From Acidobacteriota bacterium (GTDB taxonomy: Bacteria; Acidobacteriota; Terriglobia; Bryobacterales; Bryobacteraceae): a DNA stretch of 64,000 bases. Each line of letters starts with the position of its first letter. Position 1 is the first letter of the stretch. The notes under the pieces were generated by a model, which did no database searches, had not been told where the DNA came from, and saw only the letters and a program-made list of their open reading frames with translations. Below are positions 26,240-33,418 of this stretch, piece by piece. Location of the stretch: contig JAFDVU010000004.1 in the NCBI GenBank assembly GCA_018268835.1, positions 23,859 to 87,858 on the forward strand. Direction: 5' to 3'. The translations under genes were made by a program, and so were the position numbers.

Positions 26240-28762
26240 ATGCTGCGCCCGGTAATTCTTCTGGCGCTGGCCGCCGCCGCGCAGGCCGCGCCCGAATCCC
26301 GCATCGTGTTGCGCGACGCCTGGACGTTGACTTCGTCCGCGGGCGGCGCGAGTTACAAGATCTCGGCGCCCTCCACCGTATTCAGCGCGCTGGTCGCGAA
26401 CGGCGTCTATCCCGATCCCTACTTCGGCATGACTCTGCGCTCGGCACCCGGTGTGAGCTACGCCATCGGCACCATGTTCGCCAACCAGCCGATGCCCGCC
26501 GACAGCCCGTTCCACCGTTCGTGGTGGTACCGCACGGAGTTCCGGCTGCCCGCGAGTTTCGCCGGTAAGACGGTGCGGCTCGGTTTCGACGGCATCAACT
26601 TCCGCGCCAACCTCTGGCTCAACGGCAAGCAGATCGCGACGAAGACCCAGTTTGCCGGCGCGTGGCGGCTTTTCGATTTCGACGTGAGCGCCGCGGCGAA
26701 ACCCGGCGGGGCGAACCGGCTCGAGGTCGAGGTCTTCCCGCCCGAACCGGGGGACCTGGCGATCACGTTCGTCGACTGGAACCCGATGCCGCCGGACAAG
26801 ATGATGGGAATCTGGCGCGACGTGTGGGTCGAAGCCAGCGGCCCGGTCGCGCTGCGCTACCCGTTCGTGGCGACGCACCTCGCCGGCGGCGCCGCGGACC
26901 TGACGGTGCGTGCGGAACTCGCCAACTACTCCGATCGCGCCATCGACGGCGTGTGGAAGGGAACGGTCGGGAGGCAGGCGTTCACGCAGGCGGTGCGGCT
27001 GGCGCCCCGCGAGACGCGCGTCGTGCACGCCGTGGTGAAGATCGCGAATCCGCGGCTGTGGTGGCCGGCGCAAACCGGACCACAGACGCTGTACCCGCTC
27101 GACACCTCGTTTGAAATCGCCGGCCGCGCGAGCGATTCGGCGCACCTCGATTTCGGCATCCGCGAAGTCACCAGCGAACTCGACGCGCGCGGGCACCGCC
27201 TGTTCCACATCAACGGCAGGAACATCCTGATTCGCGGCGCGGGCTACACGTTCGACCTGATGCTGCGTTCTTCGCCCGAACGCCAGGAGGCCGAACTGCG
27301 CTACGTGCGCGACATGAACCTCAACGCCATCCGCTTCGAAGGCAAACTCGAGGACGAGCACTTCCTTCAACTCTGCGACCGCATGGGCATCCTGGTGCTC
27401 GCCGGATGGTGCTGCTGCGATCACTGGGAGAAGTGGAAAGACTGGGACGCGGAGGACGAAACCATCGCGGCCGCCTCGCTGCGCGACCAGTTGCGCCGCC
27501 TGGCGCGTCATCCTTCCGTCTTCGACTGGATGTACGGCAGCGACAACCCGCCTCCGCCGAAAATCGAGCAGATCTACCTGGACGCGATCAAAGAGGTGGA
27601 GTGGCCGAACCCCGTGCAGTCATCCGCGACCGCTAAGAAAACACCCGCCGGAGAAACCGGGGTCAAGATGACGGGGCCGTACGAGTACGTGGCGCCGTCC
27701 TACTGGCTGACCGATACGACACGCGGCGGCGCGCACGGATTCAACACGGAGACAGGCCCGGGGCCGGCGCCTCCGCCCATCGAGAGTCTGCGCCGCATGA
27801 TTCCCGCGGACAAGCTGTGGCCCATCGGGCCGGAGTGGAACTATCACGCCGGCGGCGGATCGTTCAAGACGATTCGCATTTTCACCGAGGCGCTGGACCG
27901 GCGCTACGGGCCTTCGAACTCCGCCGAGGAGTTCGCGCGCAAGGCACAGATCATGGCCTACGAAGGGCATCGAGCCATGTTCGAGGCCTACCGGCGGAAC
28001 AAGTACACTGCCACCGGCGTGGTTCAGTGGATGCTGAACAACGCGTGGCCGGGACTCATCTGGCACCTCTACGACTGGTATCTGCGGCCCGGCGGATCTT
28101 ACTTCGGCGCCAAGAAGGCCAACGAACCGCTGCACGTGGAGTACGGCTACGACGACCATTCCATCGCGGTGGTCAACTCCTACTACCGGGAGTTCGCCAA
28201 CATGAAAGTGGTCGCCAGCGTGTACAACCTCGACATGACGCGCAAGTGGAATCGCGAGGCAAAGGTGGATGTCGCGCCAGATTCGAGCACGCGCGTGTTC
28301 ACCATCCCGGATCTGGACGGACTGAGCACAACGTGGTTCGTCCACCTGCGTCTGGAGGACTCTTCCGACGACCTCGTGAGCGAGAACTTCTACTGGCTCT
28401 CCACCGCGCCCGAGACCCTCGAATGGGATAAGTCGACTTACTACCACACGCCGACTAAGACGTTCGCCGATTACACCGCGCTTGCTTCGCTGCCGCCGGT
28501 GCGATTGCGGGTGAGTTCGTCATCGAAGGCGGGTTCCACGACGGTGACGGTGACGAATCCCTCCAGGGCACTGGCCTTCGGGGTACGGCTGAAGGTGGTG
28601 CGCGACAGCGACCGCGAAGAGGTCCTGCCGGTACTGTGGGAGGACAACTACTTCGCGCTGCTGCCCGGGCAGACGCGGGCAATCACCGCGACTTACGCGG
28701 CGAAGGACCTGGGGAGGGCCAAACCGGCGGTCGAGGTGGAGGGCTGGAACGTGAAACCGTAG
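26240..28762 (+). CDS. Glycoside hydrolase family 2, exo-beta-D-glucosaminidase-like
   Basis: 840-residue secreted enzyme. Signal peptide (LRPVILLALAAAAQA), then a sugar-binding beta-sandwich (WWYRTEFRLPASFAGK, GINFRANLWLNGKQIA), the MGIWRDVW hinge, an Ig-like domain and a TIM barrel starting FHINGRNILIRGAGYT. D435 in MYGSDN and E504 in FNTETGPG correspond to the Asp acid/base and Glu nucleophile of Amycolatopsis CsxA, the exo-glucosaminidase subgroup of GH2 in which the usual Glu acid/base is Asp. TACACT lies 6 nt before ATG 26240, predicting a leaderless mRNA. Action on chitosan-like or other aminosugar oligomers is likely; mannosidase activity is an alternative. Confidence 0.85.
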   Translation: MLRPVILLALAAAAQAAPESRIVLRDAWTLTSSAGGASYKISAPSTVFSALVANGVYPDPYFGMTLRSAPGVSYAIGTMFANQPMPADSPFHRSWWYRTEFRLPASFAGKTVRLGFDGINFRANLWLNGKQIATKTQFAGAWRLFDFDVSAAAKPGGANRLEVEVFPPEPGDLAITFVDWNPMPPDKMMGIWRDVWVEASGPVALRYPFVATHLAGGAADLTVRAELANYSDRAIDGVWKGTVGRQAFTQAVRLAPRETRVVHAVVKIANPRLWWPAQTGPQTLYPLDTSFEIAGRASDSAHLDFGIREVTSELDARGHRLFHINGRNILIRGAGYTFDLMLRSSPERQEAELRYVRDMNLNAIRFEGKLEDEHFLQLCDRMGILVLAGWCCCDHWEKWKDWDAEDETIAAASLRDQLRRLARHPSVFDWMYGSDNPPPPKIEQIYLDAIKEVEWPNPVQSSATAKKTPAGETGVKMTGPYEYVAPSYWLTDTTRGGAHGFNTETGPGPAPPPIESLRRMIPADKLWPIGPEWNYHAGGGSFKTIRIFTEALDRRYGPSNSAEEFARKAQIMAYEGHRAMFEAYRRNKYTATGVVQWMLNNAWPGLIWHLYDWYLRPGGSYFGAKKANEPLHVEYGYDDHSIAVVNSYYREFANMKVVASVYNLDMTRKWNREAKVDVAPDSSTRVFTIPDLDGLSTTWFVHLRLEDSSDDLVSENFYWLSTAPETLEWDKSTYYHTPTKTFADYTALASLPPVRLRVSSSSKAGSTTVTVTNPSRALAFGVRLKVVRDSDREEVLPVLWEDNYFALLPGQTRAITATYAAKDLGRAKPAVEVEGWNVKP

Positions 28763-28818
28763 CCGCCGGGGGGACTTCCGCCCGGCGCCGGTGTCCAACG
28801 CGGGCGCAAGGAGTTCTC

Positions 28819-28984
28819 ATGCGATTCCTCGTCTGTCTGGTGATCACCCACTGGATCGATGATGCAGGGCGACCCGCGGCTGGCGCGTCCTGCGATGGAC
28901 GCCGTACGGCAGTGGAAGTACCGCCCCACTTTGCTCTACGGCGTCCCGGTGAAAGTAGAGACGCAGGTCGCGCTCAAATTCTGA
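28819..28984 (+). pseudogene. Remnant of a TonB-like (energy transducer) protein
   Basis: AAGGAG (28808-28813) precedes ATG 28819, and the first codons read like an export signal (MRFLVCLVI). Another frame, from about 28844 to TGA 28982-28984, encodes a typical TonB C-terminus: MMQGDPRLARPAMDAV, RQWKYRPTLLYGVPV, KVETQVALKF. The two are in different frames with an in-frame stop at 28841, so most of the gene has been deleted and the remainder is out of frame. The only other notable thing in this 234-bp gap is a 7-bp GC stem at 28764-28787 just after the GH2 gene. Confidence 0.6.
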
Positions 28985-28996
28985 AGCGCGCGCTTG

Positions 28997-30445
28997 CTAC
29001 TGGTGCATGTCGGCGATGCCGAGATCCGTGAGGACCTTTGGCGACTTTTCGTCCATGGCCAGCAGGTTGTGGCAGGCGCCGCAGTCCTGCGTGATGGTCT
29101 TACCGCTCTGCGCCTTGTGCGAATCGTCGTGGCAGCGGAAGCAGCCGGGGAAATCGGTGTGCCCGATGTTCACCGGGTACTTGCCCCAGGTGACCTTCAT
29201 ATCCGGGAAGATGTTGCGGTCCCAGATGGCCAGCACCTGCTTGCCGGCGGCGCTGATGTCGGCCTGGCGCGTGTTCCAGATGGCCGGATACGTGTCCTGG
29301 TAATACTTGGCGAACGCGGCCGGGATTTTCTGCGCGGCTTCGTCGCGGCTCAGGTAGTTGGCTTTCAGAATCTCCACTGCCTTCTTTTTGGCGAAGGGCA
29401 GGTTGGTGGGGATGAGTCCGTTGGCCATGGCCTTATCCACTCCGCGCTCGGGCAGGTCGTAGCTGTGGGCGGGGCGGTTGTGGCAGTCCATGCAGTCCAT
29501 CTCGCGGATGGGAGCGCCGCCCCCGTTGGGCTTGGCGTCGGCGGCCATGTAGACCGTCTTCTTGCCGTCGGGACCGTTGTACTCCACCCAGGGGATGTTC
29601 TGGCGCTGCTCGTCGGTTGCGGCGTAGTTGATGTGGACGCCGGGTCCGAGGTGCGTGCCGTGGATGCCGATGCCGTGGTTGCCGCCGCCGATCTTCATCA
29701 GCAGGACGGTTTTGCTTTCGGTATTCGTCTCATCGTCGGCGAATTTGTCGATCACGCGCACGCGATCCTCGCCGTACTTCTGCGGCCAGTGGCAGGTCTC
29801 GCACGTCTCGCGCGCGGGACGCAGGTTGTGGACCGGGGTCGGAATGGGCCGCGGGTAGGTGTTGAACGCCACCGCGAAAACCTGTCCGAGTCCGCTCATT
29901 TTGCTCTTCACGAACCAGCCGGCGCCCGGACCGATGTGGCACTTCACGCACTCCACGCGCGAGTGCGGCGAGTTCTGGTAGGCGGTGAACTCGGGCTGCA
30001 TCACGGTGTGGCAGGTCTCCCCGCAGAAGGTCACCGAGTCCATGTAGTTCACCGCACCGTAGGACAACTGGCTGGCGATGACGATGTTGACCACAGTGGT
30101 GGCGCCGACGAAGTAGATCAGCCGGCGCAACTCCGGGTTTTCCCAGGTCAGCGGTCCCACCGCGCGCAGGATGCCGCTGCGCCCCTCGCGGCGCTTCTTC
30201 ATCCAGATGCCGATGGGAATCATCGCCAGGCCGGCGAAAAACGGTCCGGGTATGGTGAGAAAGGCGAGGATCCCCAGGTAGGGGTTCTCGACTTCGCCGC
30301 GCAGCGTGATGGGCAGCAGAAACAGCCAGAAGATGGTCGCGGTGGTGACAATTACCACCCCCGCGAGGCTGATCCAGTTATTCGAGAGATGGACAAACGG
30401 GGACAGCCACCCCCGGCCCTTCGGGGCTGATAAGTTCGGTGTCAT
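28997..30445 (-). CDS. NapC/NirT-type membrane six-heme cytochrome c (ImcH-like)
   Basis: 482-residue quinol-oxidising cytochrome. Three hydrophobic helices lie at about residues 22-48, 55-82 and 108-128. Six CxxCH heme sites follow (CGETCH, CVKCH, CETCH, CMDCH, CFRCH, CGACH). The first heme region after a helix (AVNYMDSVTFCGETCHTVM) is NapC/NirT-like, and conserved histidines (HGTHLGPGVHI, HSYDLPE) can be distal ligands. Three helices plus a multiheme domain resemble Geobacter ImcH, an inner-membrane quinol:cytochrome oxidoreductase with seven hemes. It is the last gene of the cytochrome operon, 12 bp after the CbcL-like gene. Confidence 0.88.
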   Translation of the reverse strand: MTPNLSAPKGRGWLSPFVHLSNNWISLAGVVIVTTATIFWLFLLPITLRGEVENPYLGILAFLTIPGPFFAGLAMIPIGIWMKKRREGRSGILRAVGPLTWENPELRRLIYFVGATTVVNIVIASQLSYGAVNYMDSVTFCGETCHTVMQPEFTAYQNSPHSRVECVKCHIGPGAGWFVKSKMSGLGQVFAVAFNTYPRPIPTPVHNLRPARETCETCHWPQKYGEDRVRVIDKFADDETNTESKTVLLMKIGGGNHGIGIHGTHLGPGVHINYAATDEQRQNIPWVEYNGPDGKKTVYMAADAKPNGGGAPIREMDCMDCHNRPAHSYDLPERGVDKAMANGLIPTNLPFAKKKAVEILKANYLSRDEAAQKIPAAFAKYYQDTYPAIWNTRQADISAAGKQVLAIWDRNIFPDMKVTWGKYPVNIGHTDFPGCFRCHDDSHKAQSGKTITQDCGACHNLLAMDEKSPKVLTDLGIADMHQ

Positions 30446-30457
30446 GTGTTGTTTCGT

Positions 30458-32140
30458 TTAGTCCCCCGCGGCCTTGACCTGCGAGGGATGCTCCCTTGAG
30501 TGCTCTTCTTTTTTGACCGTGCGGCCGTTGAGGAACGCCGTGTTCAGGGGATAGACGTCGGGGTCGAAGATGATCGAGTAGAAGTGCCAGACCACAATGG
30601 CAAGCGTGGCCAGCACGGCTTCGTAGAAGTGAACACTGGTGGCGACGTCGAGCCAGAGTTTGGGCAGGAAACGCATCGCCAGGTTGTTGGCCCACAAGAG
30701 TGCGCCGGTGGCGATCATGACGATGGCTCCCCATACCACGGCCCAATACTCGGCCTTTTCGATATAGCTGTGCGGCGACCGGTACGGCCGGCGGTCCCCC
30801 AGTCCCAGATTGTATGCGAAATTGGAGAGCGCTTCGCGGGGGTCGTCGACCGTGGGCAGCATTTCCTTCCAGTGCTCGCGTAGTTTGCGGTTGACGATCA
30901 GGCTGAGCAGGTGCGTCACCGAGATCCCGATGAAGATACCGGCGGCGATGCGGTGGATGAGGCCGCGGAGCGGGGTCTTCCCTTCCAGCATCAGCAGCGG
31001 GCGGGCCCACCACTGGTCGGGATACTTGAGCGCAAAACCGGTCCAGACCAGAATGATGAAGCTGATCGCCATGATGGCGTGCTGCACCCGTTCGAAGGGG
31101 AGCATGCGAATTTCTTCGTGCGGCGCCGGTTCGGCTATACCGCGGCGGGCACGGAAGCGCAGCCGGATCAGTTTACGGACCCAGTCGCCGCCGTTGTGCA
31201 GCAGCATGAGCCCGATGGTCACCGGAATCACCAGCAGGTAGAACTGGCGCACCCAGCGCAACGGCGGGGGTTCGCCGCCGGCTTCCAGCGGAACGTGAAC
31301 CTGGCTGATCGCAAAGCGCGTGCCGGCGCCCGGGTGACAGTGCCCGCAGGTGGCAGGCAGATTCTTCGGGTTGATGGTCGATTTCGGATCGCTCGACGGC
31401 AGGATGTTATGTACGCCGTGGCAACTGGCGCAGTTGGCCACGGTCTGCGAACCAGCCTTGGCCGCCAGTCCGTGGAAACTCTCGTCGAAGCTCACCAGGC
31501 GGTCGCTGGGCAAGCCGAACTTGCGGGTCAACCGCACGTCACCGTGACAACTGCCGCAGGTCTCGCGGATGTTCGCCTTATTGACCGGGCTGGCAGCATT
31601 GGTGTGCTTCAGTATCTTGTGCTCGCCGTGGCAATCGGTGCACAGGGGCGCCTGCGTGATCCCCTTGGCCAGCGCCTGGCCATGTACGCTGGCGCGGTAC
31701 TGGTCCACGACATCGGTGTGGCACATGCCGCAGGTGTCCAGCACCGAAGTGCGGAAGGCCTGCGACTTCGGTGCCAGCAGTTCGTGCGCGCTGCCGTGGC
31801 ACATGGCGCAGTCCGGCGCGCCTTCGTTGCCGTTCTTGCGCGCCAGTCCGTGGACGCTCTGCGCGTAATCGCCCGCCTGGTCGGCGTGACAGTTGACGCA
31901 TTGCGGCTTCTCCACGCCGGCGGGATGAGGATACTCGTCGTGCTTCTCGTGGCAGGTGTCGCAGGTAAGCGCGGCGTGGGCGCTCTTGGCGAGTTTCGTG
32001 CCCTGATCGTGGCACGAGGCGCACTCGGCCTTCGGCGCGTCCGCGGCCCTCAGGTTGGCTGCCAGGGATGCCACCAGCAGGCCCAGAAGGAAAGAACCGA
32101 GCTTCAGGGCCCAGGATCGATACGCCCGGTTCCTTTTCAT
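30458..32140 (-). CDS. Nine-heme cytochrome c fused to b-type membrane domain (CbcL-like)
   Basis: 560-residue quinol:cytochrome oxidoreductase. A signal/anchor segment (SWALKLGSFLLGLLVASLAA) precedes nine CxxCH motifs: CASCH, CDTCH, CVNCH, CAMCH, CGMCH, CTDCH, CGSCH, CASCH, CGHCH. From about residue 300 a b561/HydB-type four-to-five-helix domain follows with paired histidines for b hemes (VQHAIM, LIHRIAAG, SVTHLLS, SVHFYEAV, VVWHFYS). This exact fusion, nine c-hemes plus a diheme b domain, is that of Geobacter CbcL. ATG 32140 is chosen: it comes 7 nt after the stop of the upstream small gene and carries the signal sequence, with AAGAGAG before it. Confidence 0.88.
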   Translation of the reverse strand: MKRNRAYRSWALKLGSFLLGLLVASLAANLRAADAPKAECASCHDQGTKLAKSAHAALTCDTCHEKHDEYPHPAGVEKPQCVNCHADQAGDYAQSVHGLARKNGNEGAPDCAMCHGSAHELLAPKSQAFRTSVLDTCGMCHTDVVDQYRASVHGQALAKGITQAPLCTDCHGEHKILKHTNAASPVNKANIRETCGSCHGDVRLTRKFGLPSDRLVSFDESFHGLAAKAGSQTVANCASCHGVHNILPSSDPKSTINPKNLPATCGHCHPGAGTRFAISQVHVPLEAGGEPPPLRWVRQFYLLVIPVTIGLMLLHNGGDWVRKLIRLRFRARRGIAEPAPHEEIRMLPFERVQHAIMAISFIILVWTGFALKYPDQWWARPLLMLEGKTPLRGLIHRIAAGIFIGISVTHLLSLIVNRKLREHWKEMLPTVDDPREALSNFAYNLGLGDRRPYRSPHSYIEKAEYWAVVWGAIVMIATGALLWANNLAMRFLPKLWLDVATSVHFYEAVLATLAIVVWHFYSIIFDPDVYPLNTAFLNGRTVKKEEHSREHPSQVKAAGD

Positions 32141-32147
32141 GTCTCTC

Positions 32148-32423
32148 TTACTCCACACTCGGCCGGCCGACGAAGACGGAGTAGATGTACAGCGCCGCCA
32201 GGGCCAGTCCAAAGATTAAAGTGATTACCGTGAGAATCTTGCCCCACTTATCGATGACTTCGAGTTTTGTGGCAATCAGCGCCTGCTCCGGATTTGGCCC
32301 GCTCATGACGTGAATGTTGTCGTCTTCCTTGGCCGCCACCATCTTGCGCCGGATGAACATGACCAGGACCGCCAGCGCAAATACTACCCAAATCGCGATC
32401 AACGGACGAAAGTCGAGATTCAT
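32148..32423 (-). CDS. Small membrane protein of the cytochrome operon
   Basis: 91-residue protein with two membrane helices (PLIAIWVVFALAVLVMFI and ILTVITLIFGLALAALYIY) separated by a polar loop. ATG 32423 is preceded by GGGAGG 9 nt upstream. It is the promoter-proximal gene after the -24/-12 site at 32471-32489 and lies 7 bp before the CbcL-like gene, so it is likely a subunit or assembly factor of that complex. I do not recognise a family. Confidence 0.75.
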   Translation of the reverse strand: MNLDFRPLIAIWVVFALAVLVMFIRRKMVAAKEDDNIHVMSGPNPEQALIATKLEVIDKWGKILTVITLIFGLALAALYIYSVFVGRPSVE

Positions 32424-32470
32424 ATTTGTGACCTCCCGGCTCTGGGGTTTCCGCCCCGGAGTTTGAACCA

Positions 32471-32489
32471 ATGCACGTGAACTGCCCAA
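32471..32489 (-). promoter_or_regulatory. Sigma-54 (-24/-12) promoter of the multiheme operon
   Basis: On the minus strand GGGCAGTTCACGTGCA contains GG and GC exactly 10 nt apart, with flanking TTGGGCA and GTGCA matching the YTGGCACG-N4-TTGCW consensus at most of the conserved positions. It predicts transcription from about 32462, giving a ~40-nt leader before the ATG at 32423. The adjacent sigma-54 activator makes this credible. Confidence 0.6.
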
Positions 32490-32505
32490 CGCAATTCGCG
32501 CTAAC

Positions 32506-32943
32506 CTATTGAATTTTGCAACGTCTGGATCCGAATATTCGATTATGTGGGGGTATTGGCGCAGGTTCGGGCCCTGTCGTGGGGGAAATCTCGCGTGCGG
32601 CGGAGCGGCTGTGCGACTTGTCGACGCGCAGCGCCGCCGCCATGATGGCCATCAGCACCGTATCGATGGGATCGCCCTGGCTGACGACGGAAACGATGCC
32701 GGCATCCCAAGCCTGTGCCAGTACCTGAGGTTCCTGCGGGCCGATCAACACGACCCGCTCGGGATTATCGAGGGGGAGGGGTAGCTTCCTGAACGCGGCC
32801 CAGTCCAGGACCATCACGCCGTGAAGCGATAGATCCGGTTCCTCGACCGGTTGGACGTGCCACGCGCAACTATGCACCAGTGCTTCCCGAATCACCGCGC
32901 CGTAGACCGGATCGGCGATCGAAAGTTGGACGGTTTGCATCAT
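32506..32943 (-). CDS. Stand-alone receiver-like (CheY/NarL-type) protein
   Basis: 145-residue protein whose first ~105 residues fit a receiver fold: SIADPVYGAVIREAL with D11, VMVLDWAAF with D47 at the phosphorylation position, PERVVLIGPQEP, AWDAGIVSVVSQGDPIDTVL. The acidic partner next to D11 and the conserved beta-5 lysine are missing (Q/S there), so phosphorylation may not occur. No output domain follows; the tail is Arg/Pro-rich. It lies inside the cytochrome locus between the monoheme gene and the -24/-12 promoter. Start ATG 32943 is tentative. Confidence 0.6.
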   Translation of the reverse strand: MMQTVQLSIADPVYGAVIREALVHSCAWHVQPVEEPDLSLHGVMVLDWAAFRKLPLPLDNPERVVLIGPQEPQVLAQAWDAGIVSVVSQGDPIDTVLMAIMAAALRVDKSHSRSAAREISPTTGPEPAPIPPHNRIFGSRRCKIQ

Positions 32944-32965
32944 GGCCGGCACCCCACCCGCTCCG

Positions 32966-33184
32966 CTACTTCTTTTCCGTGTAGCCGTCCAGGTTCTTGT
33001 GCTCCTGGAAGTACTTGCCGGCTTCCTTCAGTTCTTTGGGCTTCTTCTGCGCATCGACGTGGCAGACAGTGCAGGCCTTCTTGGTCTGCTTGGTGTACTC
33101 CGGTTTGCCGAACGAGAGGGGCACGCAAACGAGCATGCCACCCAGCGCGACGGCCACCGGAACAATTAGCTTAAGACGGGACAT
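32966..33184 (-). CDS. Small monoheme cytochrome c
   Basis: 72-residue exported protein with a signal peptide (LKLIVPVAVALGGMLVCVPL) and one heme site ACTVCHVDA; the tail is Lys-rich and lacks an obvious second methionine ligand. GGAGG (33189-33193 on the minus strand) precedes the ATG. The sigma-54 site at 33205-33221 lies just upstream. It is probably a periplasmic electron carrier for the multiheme oxidoreductases encoded downstream on the same strand. Confidence 0.8.
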   Translation of the reverse strand: MSRLKLIVPVAVALGGMLVCVPLSFGKPEYTKQTKKACTVCHVDAQKKPKELKEAGKYFQEHKNLDGYTEKK

Positions 33185-33204
33185 GATGCCTCCGCTCTCA
33201 ACAG

Positions 33205-33221
33205 TGCAATTGCAGCGCCAA
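33205..33221 (-). promoter_or_regulatory. Sigma-54 (-24/-12) promoter of the monoheme cytochrome gene
   Basis: Minus-strand TTGGCGCTGCAATTGCA matches the consensus YTGGCACG-N4-TTGCW at all but two conserved positions, with GG and GC 10 nt apart. Predicted start near 33194 leaves about 10 nt before the ATG, containing the GGAGG site. This is the best -24/-12 element I see in the window. Confidence 0.7.
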
Positions 33222-33418
33222 CCGCTAAGTCGTTATTCGTTGCCGAGTTGCGAGTGTGGAAACTCCCCTCACTTAGGGGTATTGACCCAAAAGCACCGCC
33301 GGGTTGGGCCAATTCACGCAAATCGGCTGCGATTATCCTGATTTCCGGAGTGCCGGTCGGCCGGGAACCGGGCGGCGGGACGGTGCTGACGGTTTGTTAT
33401 ACTCGGGATGGCCTCCGG

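Noticed and set aside
28764..28787. GC-rich stem after the GH2 gene as a terminator
   Set aside because: Seven base pairs with a 10-nt loop and no T-run; too weak to call alone.
32541..33290. GGGGTATTG repeated near 32550 and 33275 as an activator binding site
   Set aside because: One copy lies inside a coding region, the similarity is only nine bases, and no palindromic pair is present.
33248..33418. 57-codon N-terminal extension of the sigma-54 activator
   Set aside because: The extension lacks PAS-like sequence, covers the divergent promoter region, and ATG 33419 gives a normal N-terminus.
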